The notes under the pieces were generated by a model. The model worked only from the letters and a program-made list of their open reading frames with translations. It was not told where the DNA came from and searched no databases. Shown here one piece after another: positions 1 through 9,058 of a stretch of DNA of 64,000 bases. Each line of letters starts with the position of its first letter. Positions within the stretch are counted from its first letter, which is position 1. A program made the translations under genes and the position numbers. The stretch is from positions 3,199,501-3,263,500 of the forward strand of contig NZ_FNTF01000002.1 in the NCBI RefSeq assembly GCF_900105495.1, written 5' to 3'. This DNA comes from Pseudomonas frederiksbergensis. GTDB lineage: Bacteria > Pseudomonadota > Gammaproteobacteria > Pseudomonadales > Pseudomonadaceae.

Positions 1-1217
1 GTTATACCCGTGCAAAGCGTCGCAATCATTTTGTGTCATTCATTTCCCTGACCTCGATGATCGGACTCGCCCTCGGCGTGGTCGTGATGATAGTGGTGCT
101 GTCGGTCATGAACGGCTTCGATCATGAGATGCGCACCCGCGTGCTGGGCATGGTGCCCCACGCGACCATCGAGTCCGGTGAGCCGATCAGCGATTGGCAA
201 AGCCTGGCCGCCAAGGTCAAGCAGAACCCGCAGGTGACGGCCGTGGCGCCGTTTACCCAGATGCAGGGGTTGCTGACCAATAACGGCAAGGTGTCCAAAG
301 TCCTGCTCAATGCCATCGACCCTGCGCTGGAACGGCAGGTCTCGATCATTGATAACTTCATGCAGCAGGGCAAACTCGATGACCTGGCGCCGGGCAGTTT
401 CGGCATCGTCATCGGTGACAAGGCCGCGGCCAAGTTGGGTGCGGCGATCGGCGACAAGCTGACATTCGTGGCGCCGGAAGTCACCGTGACCCCGGCCGGG
501 ATGTTCCCGCGCATGAAGCGCTTTACCGTGGTCGGCATCTTCCATGTCGGCGCCGGTGAGCTGGATGGCTACCTGGGCATCACCAATCTGCAGGATCTGG
601 CCAAGCTGCACCGCTGGAAACCGGATCAGGTCCAGGGCATCCGCCTGAAGTTCGACGATCTGTTCCAGGCGCCACGCGTTGCGTGGACCATCGCCCAGCA
701 GCTCGGCGAAGACCATTTCTATGCCCGCGACTGGACGCGCACCCACGGCAATCTGTACCAGGCGATCCGCATGGAAAAAGCCATGATCGGTTTGCTGTTG
801 CTGCTGATCGTTGCGGTCGCGGCCTTCAACATCATTTCCACGCTGGTGATGGTGGTGAACGACAAGAAGGGCGACATCGCGATTCTGCGCACCCTGGGTT
901 CCACGCCGGGGCAGATCATGGCGATCTTCATGGTCCAGGGCACGGTCATTGGCGTGATTGGTACGCTGATCGGCGCTGTGGTCGGGATCTTCGCCGCGCT
1001 GAACGTCAGCGCCGCGATCTCGGCCCTCGAAGGGCTGATCGGGCACAAATTCCTCAACGCCGACGTGTACTTCATCGATTACCTGCCGTCGCAAGTGCAG
1101 AGCCAGGATGTGTTGATGGTCTGCGCCGCCGCGTTGGTCCTGAGTTTCCTCGCCACCCTGTATCCAGCCTGGCGTGCCGCGCGCACCCAGCCTGCGGAGG
1201 CGCTACGTTATGAGTGA
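1..1217 (+). CDS. lolC: LolC-type lipoprotein-releasing ABC permease (5' partial)
   Basis: Inner-membrane permease of the LolCDE complex, which extracts outer-membrane lipoproteins and hands them to LolA. The reading frame is open to base 3 and continues upstream of the window: the first residues ([15 protein letters not shown]) match residues near the N terminus of the paralogue at 1975, so only about 10 residues are missing. Visible are an N-terminal membrane helix ([19 protein letters not shown]), a long periplasmic domain, and a C-terminal FtsX-like block of three helices, ending with the conserved [15 protein letters not shown]. It overlaps lolD by 8 bases, so the two are translationally coupled. 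The paralogue downstream is about as long; assigning this copy as LolC and the other as LolE follows the Pseudomonas gene order and is less certain than the family call. Confidence 0.9.
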   Translation, partial: YTRAKRRNHFVSFISLTSMIGLALGVVVMIVVLSVMNGFDHEMRTRVLGMVPHATIESGEPISDWQSLAAKVKQNPQVTAVAPFTQMQGLLTNNGKVSKVLLNAIDPALERQVSIIDNFMQQGKLDDLAPGSFGIVIGDKAAAKLGAAIGDKLTFVAPEVTVTPAGMFPRMKRFTVVGIFHVGAGELDGYLGITNLQDLAKLHRWKPDQVQGIRLKFDDLFQAPRVAWTIAQQLGEDHFYARDWTRTHGNLYQAIRMEKAMIGLLLLLIVAVAAFNIISTLVMVVNDKKGDIAILRTLGSTPGQIMAIFMVQGTVIGVIGTLIGAVVGIFAALNVSAAISALEGLIGHKFLNADVYFIDYLPSQVQSQDVLMVCAAALVLSFLATLYPAWRAARTQPAEALRYE

Positions 1218-1908
1218 GTCGGGCATGAGTGATAAAGCAATCTTGAGCTGCCGCAACCTGGGCAAATCCTACGAGGAAGGCCCTGAGTCGGTAGAGGTTC
1301 TGGCCGGTCTGCAACTGGAGCTGCATCCGGGTGAGCGCGTGGCGATTGTCGGTACGTCGGGGTCGGGCAAAAGTACCTTGCTCAACCTGCTCGGCGGCCT
1401 CGATACACCGACCAAGGGCAGCGTCTGGCTGGCCGGTGAAGAGCTGTCGGCGCTGAACGAAAAGTCTCGCGGTTTGCTGCGCAATCGGTCGCTGGGTTTC
1501 GTTTACCAGTTCCACCACTTGCTGCCTGAGTTCACCGCGCTGGAAAACGTCTGCATGCCGCTGCTGATCGGCAAGACGGCTATTCCTGAAGCGCGTCAGC
1601 GTGCGACGGCATTGCTGGAGCGGGTAGGGCTGGGCCATCGCCTGGAACACAAACCGGCCGAGTTGTCCGGTGGCGAACGTCAGCGTGTGGCCATCGCCCG
1701 CGCCCTGGTGAACAAGCCAGGCCTGGTGATGCTCGACGAGCCGACCGGCAACCTCGATTCCCACACCGCCCAGGGCATTCAGGATTTGATGCTGGAACTC
1801 AGCACCTCGATGCGCACGGCGTTCCTGGTGGTGACTCACGACATGAACCTGGCTCGCCAGATGGATCGCGTCCTGCATCTGCAGGAAGGTTACCTGACGC
1901 CCATCTGA
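1210..1908 (+). CDS. lolD: LolD lipoprotein-releasing ABC ATPase
   Basis: ATPase subunit that powers LolCE. The 232-residue product has a Walker A (GTSGSGKST), the LolD/MacB-type signature [15 protein letters not shown], Walker B VMLDEP, and an H-loop in VVTHDM. I chose the ATG at 1210 because a GGAGG lies 9 bases upstream (1196-1200), inside the end of lolC. An in-frame ATG at 1225 would give the 227-residue length common in the family and cannot be excluded. It sits between the two permease genes, and a terminator-like hairpin follows. Confidence 0.95.
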   Translation: MSESGMSDKAILSCRNLGKSYEEGPESVEVLAGLQLELHPGERVAIVGTSGSGKSTLLNLLGGLDTPTKGSVWLAGEELSALNEKSRGLLRNRSLGFVYQFHHLLPEFTALENVCMPLLIGKTAIPEARQRATALLERVGLGHRLEHKPAELSGGERQRVAIARALVNKPGLVMLDEPTGNLDSHTAQGIQDLMLELSTSMRTAFLVVTHDMNLARQMDRVLHLQEGYLTPI

Positions 1909-1917
1909 CTGGCCGAA

Positions 1918-1956
1918 ACCCGGCGTGACTGAAAAGTACGCCGGGTCTCTTATTTT
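1918..1956 (+). terminator. Hairpin with T-rich tail after lolD
   Basis: A 9-bp perfect stem (ACCCGGCGT at 1918-1926, ACGCCGGGT at 1938-1946) with an 11-base loop is followed by TCTCTTATTTTTA. It looks like a Rho-independent terminator or attenuator. It lies between lolD and lolE, which are expected to be coexpressed, so it may only lower lolE expression. Confidence 0.65.
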
Positions 1957-1974
1957 TATACGGTGCCCCAGCGA

Positions 1975-3219
1975 ATGTTCAGACCGTTATCGATCTTTAT
2001 CGGCGCGCGCTATACCCGCGCCAAGCGCCGCAATCGCTTTGTTTCCTTCATCTCGATGACCTCGATGATCGGTCTCGCCCTGGGCGTGCTGGCGATGATC
2101 GTGGTGCTGTCGGTGATGAACGGCTTCCAGCGCGAAATGAGCTCGCGCATCCTCGGCATGGTGCCTCACGCGACGATCGTCGGCGTCAATCCGATCGACG
2201 ATTGGCAACCCGTCGCTGCGGCGGCCATGAAGAACCCGGAAGTGACGGCCGCCGTGCCGTTCACTGAGATGGAAGGCATGCTGTCCTATAAGGGGACGAT
2301 GCAGCCGATCCAGGTCAGCGGCGTTGATCCGGCGCTCGAAGGCAAGGTGTCGATCGTTGCCCAGCACATTGTCCAGGGGCGTCTCGATGCCTTGAAGCCG
2401 GGTGAGTTCGGCGTGGTGATCGGCGAGATCACGGCGCGCCGCTTCCGCTTGAACGTTGGCGACAAGATCACCCTGATCGTGCCGGAAATCAGCACTGCAC
2501 CGGGCGGCATCACCCCGCGCATGCAGCGGTTGAACGTGGTCGGCGTGTTCAAGGTTGGCGCCGAACTGGACGGTTCCATGGCGCTGATCCACGTGGCCGA
2601 TGCGGCGCAGATGCAGCACTGGGCGCCCAATCAGGTCCAGAGCGTGCGCCTGGCGGTAAAGGATTTGTACGATGCGCCGAAGGTTTCCAGCGATATTGCT
2701 GGCGGACTGGGCAGCGCTTACAAGGCTGATGACTGGACTCACACCCAGGGCAGTCTGTTCAGTGCGATGAAGATGGAAAAAACCATGATCGGCTTGCTGT
2801 TGCTGATGATCGTCGCCGTGGCAGCGTTCAACATCATCGCAACCCTGATCATGGTGGTGAACGACAAGGGCGCGGACATCGCGATCCTGCGCACCATCGG
2901 CGCCACGCCGCGACAGATCATGGCGATCTTCATGGTGCAGGGCACCGTGATCGGGGTCGTCGGTACGTTGATCGGTGGTGTGCTTGGCGTGATCGCGGCC
3001 CTGAACGTCAGTGAACTGGTGGGCTGGATGGAGCGGGTCAGCGGGCAGCACATCTTCAGTTCCGACGTGTACTTCGTCAGTAACCTGCCGTCCGAATTGC
3101 AGGGTGCGGATGTGCTGTTGATCTGCTCCGCCGGGTTCATTCTGAGCTTCCTCGCCACCGTTTACCCGGCATGGCGTGCGGCGAAAGTCGAACCGGCTAC
3201 TGCGTTGCGGTATTCGTAA
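1975..3219 (+). CDS. lolE: LolE-type lipoprotein-releasing ABC permease
   Basis: Second permease of LolCDE, 414 residues, clearly paralogous to the upstream gene: both share the stretch [11 protein letters not shown], the periplasmic core and a C-terminal FtsX block ending WRAAKVEPATALRYS. The ATG at 1975 ([20 protein letters not shown]) is preferred over an in-frame GTG at 1963 because MFRPL is the usual family start in Pseudomonas. LolC and LolE are thought to form an asymmetric pair, with one binding LolA and the other the lipoprotein; the sequence alone does not settle which is which here. Confidence 0.9.
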   Translation: MFRPLSIFIGARYTRAKRRNRFVSFISMTSMIGLALGVLAMIVVLSVMNGFQREMSSRILGMVPHATIVGVNPIDDWQPVAAAAMKNPEVTAAVPFTEMEGMLSYKGTMQPIQVSGVDPALEGKVSIVAQHIVQGRLDALKPGEFGVVIGEITARRFRLNVGDKITLIVPEISTAPGGITPRMQRLNVVGVFKVGAELDGSMALIHVADAAQMQHWAPNQVQSVRLAVKDLYDAPKVSSDIAGGLGSAYKADDWTHTQGSLFSAMKMEKTMIGLLLLMIVAVAAFNIIATLIMVVNDKGADIAILRTIGATPRQIMAIFMVQGTVIGVVGTLIGGVLGVIAALNVSELVGWMERVSGQHIFSSDVYFVSNLPSELQGADVLLICSAGFILSFLATVYPAWRAAKVEPATALRYS

Positions 3220-3234
3220 GCCTGTAGATCGCTA

Positions 3235-3322
3235 TCGCGAGCAAGCCCGCTCCCACAGGGTTTCGAGTCGTTCACACCATTGTGATTTAACTCGGTCACT
3301 GTGGGAGCGGGCTTGCTCGCGA
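3235..3322. repeat. REPIN (paired inverted REP sequences)
   Basis: Two perfect 23-bp inverted arms, 3235-3257 and 3300-3322, contain the Pseudomonas REP core GCAAGCCCGCTCCCAC and its complement, separated by 42 bases. The element lies between lolE and the convergent 3' end of copS. REPINs are non-autonomous elements mobilised in trans by RAYT transposases; none is encoded in this window. Confidence 0.9.
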
Positions 3323-3342
3323 AGGGGCCGGCCCTGCTGGCC

Positions 3343-4692
3343 TCAATCCCCCTTGGGCAACTCAATCACAAACCGCGTCCACCCGTTATCCGATTCGCAA
3401 TGAATCTGCCCGCCATGGGCGCGGATGATCGACTGAGTGATCGCCAACCCCAATCCCGCATGCTCACTACTGCCTTCCTGGCGCGCCGGATCAGCCCGGT
3501 AGAACCGATCAAACACTCGCGGCAGCAACGCCCGATCAATTCCGTCGCCGCTGTTCTCGACCGTCAGTCGCAATCCCTTTGGCTGATCAACAATCCGCAC
3601 CCGAACCTCGCCTTCGACCGGCGTAAACCGCAACGCATTGTCCAGCAAATTGGAGAGCGCCCGCCGCAACATGCTGCGATCACCTTCCATGCGCGCATTG
3701 CCTTCACGACTCAACCTGACTTGAGCGTCCTCCGCCAACGGCGCAAAAAACTCCAACAACAGATCCGCTTCTTCCGCCAGCTCCAGCGGTTCGCGCCTGG
3801 GCATCAACAACCCGTGGTCAGCCTTGGCCAGGTACAACATGTCGTTGACCAGTTGCGCCATCCATTGCAGTTCTTCGAGATTGCTGTGCAGTGCTTCGCG
3901 GTAATCTTCAATGGGGCGTGGGCGGGTGAGGGTGACCTGGGTGTGGGTCAACAGATTCGACAACGGTGTGCGCAATTCATGGGCGATGTCGGCGGAGAAG
4001 GCCGAGAGCCGCTGAAAAGAGTCGTCGAGGCGTCCGAACATGGCGTTGAAGTTGTGGGCCATTTCCGCGAGTTCTGGTGGCATGTTTTCTTCAGGCAGGC
4101 GTGCATTGAGCGACTGCGCTGAAACGCCGCTGGCAACCGCACTCATGCGCCGCAACGGCCGCAACCCACTGCGCGCAGCCCAGGCCCCGAGCAGGGCGGT
4201 GGCCAGTGCCGACAAGCCGACTGTCAACCAGATCAGGTGTTGCATGCGCTGCAGAAAGTGCTGGTGATGAGTGATGTCCAGCAGCAAGGTCAACTGCGGT
4301 GAGTCAGGTTTGTCGAGGTACAACGGAGCGTTGAGGACGCGGTAGTCGGTGCCTTCGCTGCTCACCGTGGACAAGCCCGCCTGGGTCGGTAGTTCCTGGG
4401 GTAGGTGCGTCGAACTGTCATACCAGCGCTTGCCGTCGCTGCCGGTGATCCGCAGCGACAGATCAGCCTGTCGGCTCAATTCATCGGCCAGTTTGACTTC
4501 GCTTTCACTCGACTGAATGTCATGAAGTGCCCGACGCAGCCCAATCAACTTGCCGTTCAGCAACTGTTGGTCGAGTTCAACGAAATGCGCTTCACTGGCC
4601 CGGCTGAACAACACCCCGGCGAACAGCGACACCACGGCGGTGCACGCCGCAAACAGTAGCGCCAGGCGACTGCTTAACGAAAGTCGACGCAT
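3343..4692 (-). CDS. copS: Copper-type sensor histidine kinase CopS/CusS
   Basis: 449-residue membrane sensor kinase. TM1 is about residues 9-30, a periplasmic sensor region follows to about 150, TM2 is about 153-172, then a HAMP region (about 175-228), a HisKA domain with phospho-acceptor H238 in IAHELRTPL, and a HATPase domain with the N-box Asn352 in NLLDNALRF. This layout is that of the heavy-metal kinase group (CopS, CusS, IrlS). Its ATG shares one base with the TGA of the response regulator gene, so the two are cotranscribed and probably coupled. Copper as ligand is inferred from the cupredoxin gene next door and the copABCD cluster 10 kb away. Confidence 0.88.
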   Translation of the reverse strand: MRRLSLSSRLALLFAACTAVVSLFAGVLFSRASEAHFVELDQQLLNGKLIGLRRALHDIQSSESEVKLADELSRQADLSLRITGSDGKRWYDSSTHLPQELPTQAGLSTVSSEGTDYRVLNAPLYLDKPDSPQLTLLLDITHHQHFLQRMQHLIWLTVGLSALATALLGAWAARSGLRPLRRMSAVASGVSAQSLNARLPEENMPPELAEMAHNFNAMFGRLDDSFQRLSAFSADIAHELRTPLSNLLTHTQVTLTRPRPIEDYREALHSNLEELQWMAQLVNDMLYLAKADHGLLMPRREPLELAEEADLLLEFFAPLAEDAQVRLSREGNARMEGDRSMLRRALSNLLDNALRFTPVEGEVRVRIVDQPKGLRLTVENSGDGIDRALLPRVFDRFYRADPARQEGSSEHAGLGLAITQSIIRAHGGQIHCESDNGWTRFVIELPKGD

Positions 4693-5372
4693 CAGGCGGG
4701 ACGCTCTTCAAGGACGTAACCCATGCCGCGCACGGTGTGAATCAACTTGTTGGGGAAATCATCGTCGATCTTCAGGCGCAAACGACGGATCGCCACTTCG
4801 ATGACGTTGGTGTCACTGTCGAAGTTCATGTCCCATACCTGGGAAGCGATCAACGACTTGGGCAGGACTTCGCCTTGCCTGCGCAGAAGCATTTCCAGCA
4901 GGGCGAACTCCTTGGCCGTCAGGTCGATGCGCTGACCATTGCGTTCGACCCGACGGCGGATCAGGTCAAGGCGCAAGTCCGCCAGTTGCAGGCTGGTTTC
5001 CTGAGCTGTGGCGTTGCCACGGCGCAACAGGCTGCGGACCCGGGCCAGCAGTTCGGAGAAGGCGAACGGTTTGACCAGGTAGTCGTCGGCGCCCAGTTCG
5101 AGGCCGTAGACCCTGTCCTCCACCGCGTCGCGCGCTGTCAGAAACAGTACCGGCGTGTCGAGGCCGGCACCGCGCACCGCTTGCAGGATCTGCCAACCAT
5201 CGCGGCCGGGCAGCATCACATCAAGAATCAACAGCGCGTAATCGCCGGTCAGCGCCAGTTGCTGGCCGGTGCTGCCGTCCGCCACCAGTTCAGTATTGAA
5301 ACCGGCCTCGGTCAGGCCTTGGCGCAAGTAGTGGCCAGTTTTTGGTTGGTCTTCGACGATCAGCAGTTTCAT
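4692..5372 (-). CDS. copR: Copper-responsive OmpR-family regulator CopR
   Basis: 226-residue response regulator: receiver domain with acidic residues E7/D8, phospho-acceptor D51 in LILDVMLPG and the switch Lys in LVKPF, followed by an OmpR/PhoB winged helix ([13 protein letters not shown]). It is the first gene of the copR-copS operon and is divergent from the cupredoxin gene with a 155-bp shared control region containing a CusR/CopR-like box. In P. aeruginosa the equivalent pair (PA2809-PA2810) controls pcoAB-type genes, ptrA and the neighbouring cupredoxin. No ptrA-like gene is present here. Confidence 0.9.
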   Translation of the reverse strand: MKLLIVEDQPKTGHYLRQGLTEAGFNTELVADGSTGQQLALTGDYALLILDVMLPGRDGWQILQAVRGAGLDTPVLFLTARDAVEDRVYGLELGADDYLVKPFAFSELLARVRSLLRRGNATAQETSLQLADLRLDLIRRRVERNGQRIDLTAKEFALLEMLLRRQGEVLPKSLIASQVWDMNFDSDTNVIEVAIRRLRLKIDDDFPNKLIHTVRGMGYVLEERPA

Positions 5373-5430
5373 GGGCGACTCGAGGCAAATGGAACGAACG
5401 CTTTATACCGTGGGCGGCGTTAATGCAGGT

Positions 5431-5465
5431 CAACCTGACAAAGTTGTAATTTGCCTGTCAGGTTG
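5431..5465. promoter_or_regulatory. CopR/CusR-like box in the copR-cupredoxin divergent region
   Basis: TGACAAAGTTGTAAT (5436-5450) matches the CusR box pattern TGACAA-N2-TTGTCAT with one change. It overlaps a perfect 10-bp inverted repeat, CAACCTGACA at 5431-5440 and TGTCAGGTTG at 5456-5465. A related 15-mer (12 of 15 identical) lies upstream of copA at 20529-20543. Binding by CopR is inferred. Confidence 0.75.
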
Positions 5466-5527
5466 CGGGCAGTCGCAGCAGTTTAGAGTTTTCCACAGGC
5501 TGAACCTTATCTTGTTGGAGTACGACT

Positions 5528-6058
5528 ATGTTTTTGCGCAAATCACTGCTGTGCGTCGCGTGTCTGCTGGCGCTGAGCTCGCCGGCGTGGGCTGCCCCGG
5601 CGCATACCTACGACTTCGGCCATCCGGCCTCGGCGGCCAAGGCGACTCGTAGCGTTGAGTTCATCATGGGCGACATGTCGTTCACACCCAAGGCGATTGA
5701 TATCAAGGCCGGTGAGACGGTTCGTTTCGTGTTGGTGAATAAAGGTCAGTTGTTGCATGAATTCAACCTCGGTAACGCGGCAATGCATGCCAAACATCAA
5801 AAGGAAATGATGAAGATGCAGCAGAGCGGCATGCTCATGCCTGCAGGCATGAAGGAAATGGACCACGGCGCCATGGCCGGTATGGCCGGTATGGAGCATG
5901 GAATGAAACACGACGACCCCAACAGCGTGCTCGTCGAGCCGGGCAAAACCGCTGAGTTGACCTGGACCTTCACCAAGGCCACCAACCTGGAATTCGCCTG
6001 CAACATCCCCGGTCATTACCAGGCCGGCATGGTCGGCAAGGTGACTGTCAGTCAGTAA
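5528..6058 (+). CDS. Periplasmic cupredoxin, copper tolerance
   Basis: 176 residues with a signal peptide (cleavage near PAWA-A, residue 23). The cupredoxin fold carries a full type 1 copper set by inspection: H77 in LLHEFN, C158 and H163 in FACNIPGH, and M168. Between the first His and the Cys is a Met/His-rich insert of about 40 residues (MMKMQQSGMLMP, MAGMAGMEHGMKH) suited to extra Cu(I) binding. The family corresponds to P. aeruginosa PA2807, a CopR target. RBS GGAG lies 9 bases upstream of the ATG. Probable role: periplasmic copper sequestration or Cu(I) oxidation relay. A terminator is not obvious before queF. Confidence 0.85.
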   Translation: MFLRKSLLCVACLLALSSPAWAAPAHTYDFGHPASAAKATRSVEFIMGDMSFTPKAIDIKAGETVRFVLVNKGQLLHEFNLGNAAMHAKHQKEMMKMQQSGMLMPAGMKEMDHGAMAGMAGMEHGMKHDDPNSVLVEPGKTAELTWTFTKATNLEFACNIPGHYQAGMVGKVTVSQ

Positions 6059-6119
6059 GCACTCAAAGGCGGGAGCAAAGGCTGGTAGAATCCGCTGATT
6101 CTTCAGTCAGGTTTCCGCC

Positions 6120-6950
6120 ATGCATCCCGCAGCCGAACATTCGCCGCTGGGCAAATCCAGCGAATACATCGCCACCTACACGCCATCCTTGCTGTTTCCG
6201 ATCCCGCGCACCGCGAAATGGGCCGAGCTGGGCCTGACGGCTGAAACCCTGCCGTACAAGGGCGTGGATTTCTGGAACTGCTTCGAACTGTCGTGGCTGT
6301 TGCCGTCCGGCAAGCCAGTGGTGGCGATTGGCGAATTCAGTATTCCGGCGGATTCGCCGAATATCATCGAATCGAAGTCGTTCAAGCTGTACCTCAACTC
6401 CCTGAACCAGACGCCGTTTGCCGACACCGCGAGCATTGAAGCGACATTGGTCAAAGACCTGTCGGCTGCTGCCGGTAAACCGGTGGGCGTGCGGATTCGC
6501 AGCCTGAAGGACGTCGAAGCCGAAGGCGTCGTGGCGTTGCCGGGCGTGTGCATTGATGATCTGGATATCAGCGTCAGCAACTATGAGCATCCGCGCCCGG
6601 AACTGCTGCGTTGCGATGCATCGCGTGTGGTGGAGGAGAGCGTGCACAGCCATTTGCTCAAATCCAACTGCCCGGTCACCAGCCAGCCGGACTGGGGCAG
6701 TGTGGCGGTGGAATACCGTGGCGCGGCGCTGGATCACGCGAGTTTGCTGGAATACATCGTGAGCTTCCGTCAGCACTCGGACTTTCATGAGCAGTGCGTG
6801 GAGCGGATCTTTCTCGACCTGCAGCGGTTGTTGAAACCGGAGAAATTGACGGTGTATGCGCGCTATGTGCGACGCGGTGGGTTGGACATCAACCCGTATC
6901 GCAGTACTGAAACCGTTCAACTGCCGAACCACCGGCTGGTCCGCCAATAA
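6120..6950 (+). CDS. queF: NADPH-dependent 7-cyano-7-deazaguanine reductase
   Basis: Reduces preQ0 to preQ1 in queuosine biosynthesis, a four-electron reduction. The 276-residue product is the long, two-domain (YqeM/QueF type II) form. It has the signature [11 protein letters not shown] (84-94), the catalytic C184 in [11 protein letters not shown] with D191, and the substrate-binding region HEQCVERIF. Start chosen at the ATG preceding [15 protein letters not shown]. It follows the cupredoxin in the same direction by 61 bases, an arrangement conserved with PA2806-PA2807, without an obvious functional link. Confidence 0.97.
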   Translation: MHPAAEHSPLGKSSEYIATYTPSLLFPIPRTAKWAELGLTAETLPYKGVDFWNCFELSWLLPSGKPVVAIGEFSIPADSPNIIESKSFKLYLNSLNQTPFADTASIEATLVKDLSAAAGKPVGVRIRSLKDVEAEGVVALPGVCIDDLDISVSNYEHPRPELLRCDASRVVEESVHSHLLKSNCPVTSQPDWGSVAVEYRGAALDHASLLEYIVSFRQHSDFHEQCVERIFLDLQRLLKPEKLTVYARYVRRGGLDINPYRSTETVQLPNHRLVRQ

Positions 6951-6959
6951 AGATCTACG

Positions 6960-7047
6960 GTGGGAGCGAGCCTGCTCGCGATGAGTCCAGCACATTCAAC
7001 ATTGATGTTGACTGACACTCAGCCATCGCGAGCAGGCTCGCTCCCAC
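6960..7047. repeat. REPIN downstream of queF
   Basis: Inverted arms at 6960-6983 and 7024-7047 (core GGGAGCGAGCCTGCTCGCGA) are perfect complements with a 40-base spacer. This is the GAGCCTGCTC variant of the REP core, different from the GGGCTTGCTC variant at 3235-3322. Confidence 0.9.
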
Positions 7048-7076
7048 AAGGGATTGCATTGCAAATCGCAGAAACT

Positions 7077-7108
7077 AAAAAGCCCCGCTATCACTAGCGG
7101 GGCTTTTT
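7077..7108. terminator. Bidirectional terminator between queF and the DUF4404 gene
   Basis: A perfect 14-bp stem (7077-7090 with 7095-7108) and a TCAC tetraloop; the arms are AAAAAGCCCCGCTA and its complement, so U-tracts form in either direction. It serves queF (+) and the convergent small gene (-). Confidence 0.92.
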
Positions 7109-7121
7109 GTATTCGGCGGGT

Positions 7122-7385
7122 TCAGATCCCCATGTTAGCCAGGGCTTGCACGATATTGCGCAAGGTGCCAGCAAGGGTCGGGTGTTCGATTTCAAAGCGC
7201 TCGACGGCCAGGTTCACATTGTCGGCAAGGCTGGAGTCCTGGGTTTTGGTTTCGAGCTCCAGTTCCAGTTCGATCTGTTGCATCAGCGCGTGCAGGTCGT
7301 CGCGCTCGGCTTCGGTCAGCGGTGGATTCTGTTCCAATTGCTCGCGCAGAGTATTGAGCTGTTGTTGCAGTTCGCGGGCAGGCAT
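7122..7385 (-). CDS. DUF4404 family small protein
   Basis: 87-residue acidic, largely helical protein (MPARELQQQLNTLREQLEQN) with a probable coiled coil and a C-terminal IEHPTLAGTLRNIVQALANMGI-like amphipathic segment. The ATG at 7385 is chosen because AGGAAG lies just upstream; a longer in-frame extension to 7433 lacks support. The family is common in Pseudomonas and of unknown function. No signal peptide, so presumably cytoplasmic. Confidence 0.75.
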   Translation of the reverse strand: MPARELQQQLNTLREQLEQNPPLTEAERDDLHALMQQIELELELETKTQDSSLADNVNLAVERFEIEHPTLAGTLRNIVQALANMGI

Positions 7386-7495
7386 GGCGTTCTTCCTTTT
7401 ATCGATAGGCACTGGCATAGACCGCAGCAGCACGCCAAAGGTCTATGGCTTGATCTTTAGATTAATCCACTCGCGCGTAACCTGCATGATCTCGA

Positions 7496-8116
7496 TCAGG
7501 GCTTTTCGCCCTTGAGCCGGCGCAGGCTGATGTCGGCCAGGCAGGTGTCGAGTTCACCGAGGTGATCGATCACCGAATGCACACCCAGGCCGAACAATTG
7601 CATCGTTGCCTTGCCGCGTTTGAATTCCCGTTCCTGCTGCGTCAGCGCCTGCCATTCGTTGGGCGCCAGGCCGCAGAGTGAGCCGCAGGACGCCAGCCCA
7701 ATCGTCCACAATCCAGCGTTGAGCCCCGCTTGCAGCAATCGTGGTTCGCCGCTGACCAGCACGCAACCTTCCAGTCGTTCAACATTCAACGTCATCAGGG
7801 CTTGCCAACAGGCATGTGGTGCCGGCCATGGATTGTTTGTTTCGGGGTGTTGCGAGGGTTTGATCCATGAAGGCAAGGCAGCGGCCAGGGAATGGCTGAG
7901 GGCAGGGGGGAGTTCTTCGAGCCAGGCACAGGGAATCTGCTGATGCTGCAAGCTGCGCAAGCTATCCAGGGCGCCGGGCGTGGCCTCGGCATAGATGGAA
8001 GAGGGGATTCCCTGTGCGCGTGTGCGGGCACCGAAATCCACCAGGCAACCACTGAGGCCAAACAGGACGGCGGTCAGGTTGGGCGCAATGTGGGGCAAGG
8101 TTTCGGCATGGGGCAT
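7496..8116 (-). CDS. Degenerate phosphonatase-like HAD protein
   Basis: 206 residues, related to phosphonoacetaldehyde hydrolase (PhnX) by NAGLWTIGLASCG, PAPHACWQALMTLNV and the end GVHSVIDHLGEL. The HAD nucleophile motif is lost: where PhnX has DWAGTTVDFG this protein reads GLSGCLVDFG, so the Asp nucleophile is Gly. The acidic motif near VKVGDT is VLVSGEP, without the metal-binding Asp. The mobile cap domain with the Schiff-base Lys is missing, which explains the short length. It corresponds in position to PA2803. It is probably a non-catalytic binding or regulatory protein. The frame is intact and codon use resembles its neighbours, so it is not a recent pseudogene. Confidence 0.75.
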   Translation of the reverse strand: MPHAETLPHIAPNLTAVLFGLSGCLVDFGARTRAQGIPSSIYAEATPGALDSLRSLQHQQIPCAWLEELPPALSHSLAAALPSWIKPSQHPETNNPWPAPHACWQALMTLNVERLEGCVLVSGEPRLLQAGLNAGLWTIGLASCGSLCGLAPNEWQALTQQEREFKRGKATMQLFGLGVHSVIDHLGELDTCLADISLRRLKGEKP

Positions 8117-8316
8117 ATCAACGTCCCTGAAATAGCCTCAAGGCTAGGGGGCGACGGTGACAGTTGAGTGACACTGATGTGAATCGCTCACAATCATCAC
8201 GAATGATCCGCAGGCTGACTCGCACGGTGCTGCCTTAAGCGGCTTTTCCGTCTTATACTAGCCAGCTTTACGCTTGGGCCAAGCCCACGCGTCAGTACAA
8301 TCCAAGGAGTTTTTCT

Positions 8317-9006
8317 ATGCGCTGGAGCAATCATCTAGCTCAGCTTTGTGTGTTTGCCAGCGTATTGCTGGTTCCGGTCGTTGCCCAGGCAGCCTCGGAA
8401 GACGACCCTTGGGAAAGCATCAACCGCCCGATCTACAAGTTCAACGATGTGCTCGACACCTATGCGCTGAAGCCTTTGGCCCAGGGCTATCAGTTCGTGA
8501 CGCCGCAATTTCTTGAGGACGGCATCCACAACATGTTCCGCAACGTCGGCGATGTCACCAACCTTGCCAACGATATCTTGCAGGCCAAACCGGCCGCCGC
8601 TGGCGTCGACACCGCGCGCTTGATCTTCAACACTACGTTTGGCCTGTTGGGCTTTATCGACGTCGGCACCAAGATGGGCCTTCAACGCAATGACGAAGAC
8701 TTCGGTCAGACCCTCGGCTACTGGGGCGTAGGCAGCGGCCCGTACGTGATGCTGCCGTTTCTGGGCCCTAGCACCTTGCGTGACGCGCCATCCAAGTATG
8801 TCGACGGCTATACCGGCCCGTACCCTTACATCCACGACGTGCCTGTGCGTAACTCCATCTTCGGCCTGAACATCGTTGACACCCGCGCCAGCCTGCTGTC
8901 GAGCGAGAAGCTGATCAGCGGCGACAAATACATATTCATCCGTAATGCGTACTTGCAGAACCGCGAATTCAAAGTAAAGGACGGCCAGGTTGAAGACGAT
9001 TTTTGA
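8317..9006 (+). CDS. mlaA: MlaA/VacJ phospholipid-trafficking outer-membrane protein
   Basis: Outer-membrane component of the Mla pathway that removes misplaced phospholipids from the outer leaflet. The 229-residue product begins with a signal sequence ending VVAQA-ASEDDPWESIN and contains the MlaA core NRPIYKFNDVLDTYALKPLAQGY and the DFGQTLGYWGVGSGPY region. No lipobox Cys is present at the signal cleavage site, unlike E. coli MlaA, so it looks like a signal peptidase I substrate. AAGGAG lies 9 bases before the ATG. A strong terminator follows, so it is monocistronic. Confidence 0.93.
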   Translation: MRWSNHLAQLCVFASVLLVPVVAQAASEDDPWESINRPIYKFNDVLDTYALKPLAQGYQFVTPQFLEDGIHNMFRNVGDVTNLANDILQAKPAAAGVDTARLIFNTTFGLLGFIDVGTKMGLQRNDEDFGQTLGYWGVGSGPYVMLPFLGPSTLRDAPSKYVDGYTGPYPYIHDVPVRNSIFGLNIVDTRASLLSSEKLISGDKYIFIRNAYLQNREFKVKDGQVEDDF

Positions 9007-9025
9007 TCTCGACCGGTAAAACGTG

Positions 9026-9058
9026 AAGAAGGCGGCCAGTAGGCCGCCTTCTTTCGTT
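9026..9058 (+). terminator. Terminator after mlaA
   Basis: Perfect stem AAGAAGGCGGCC (9026-9037) with its complement (9042-9053), AGTA loop, followed by TCGTTTGGCTTTTT. Confidence 0.88.

Noticed and set aside
5373..5527. ptrA-like gene between copR and the cupredoxin
   Set aside because: The gap is 155 bp and is occupied by the divergent promoter; no suitable ORF is present.
6059..6119. preQ1 riboswitch before queF
   Set aside because: The 61-base gap lacks the C-rich hairpin plus A-rich tail needed for the small preQ1 aptamer.
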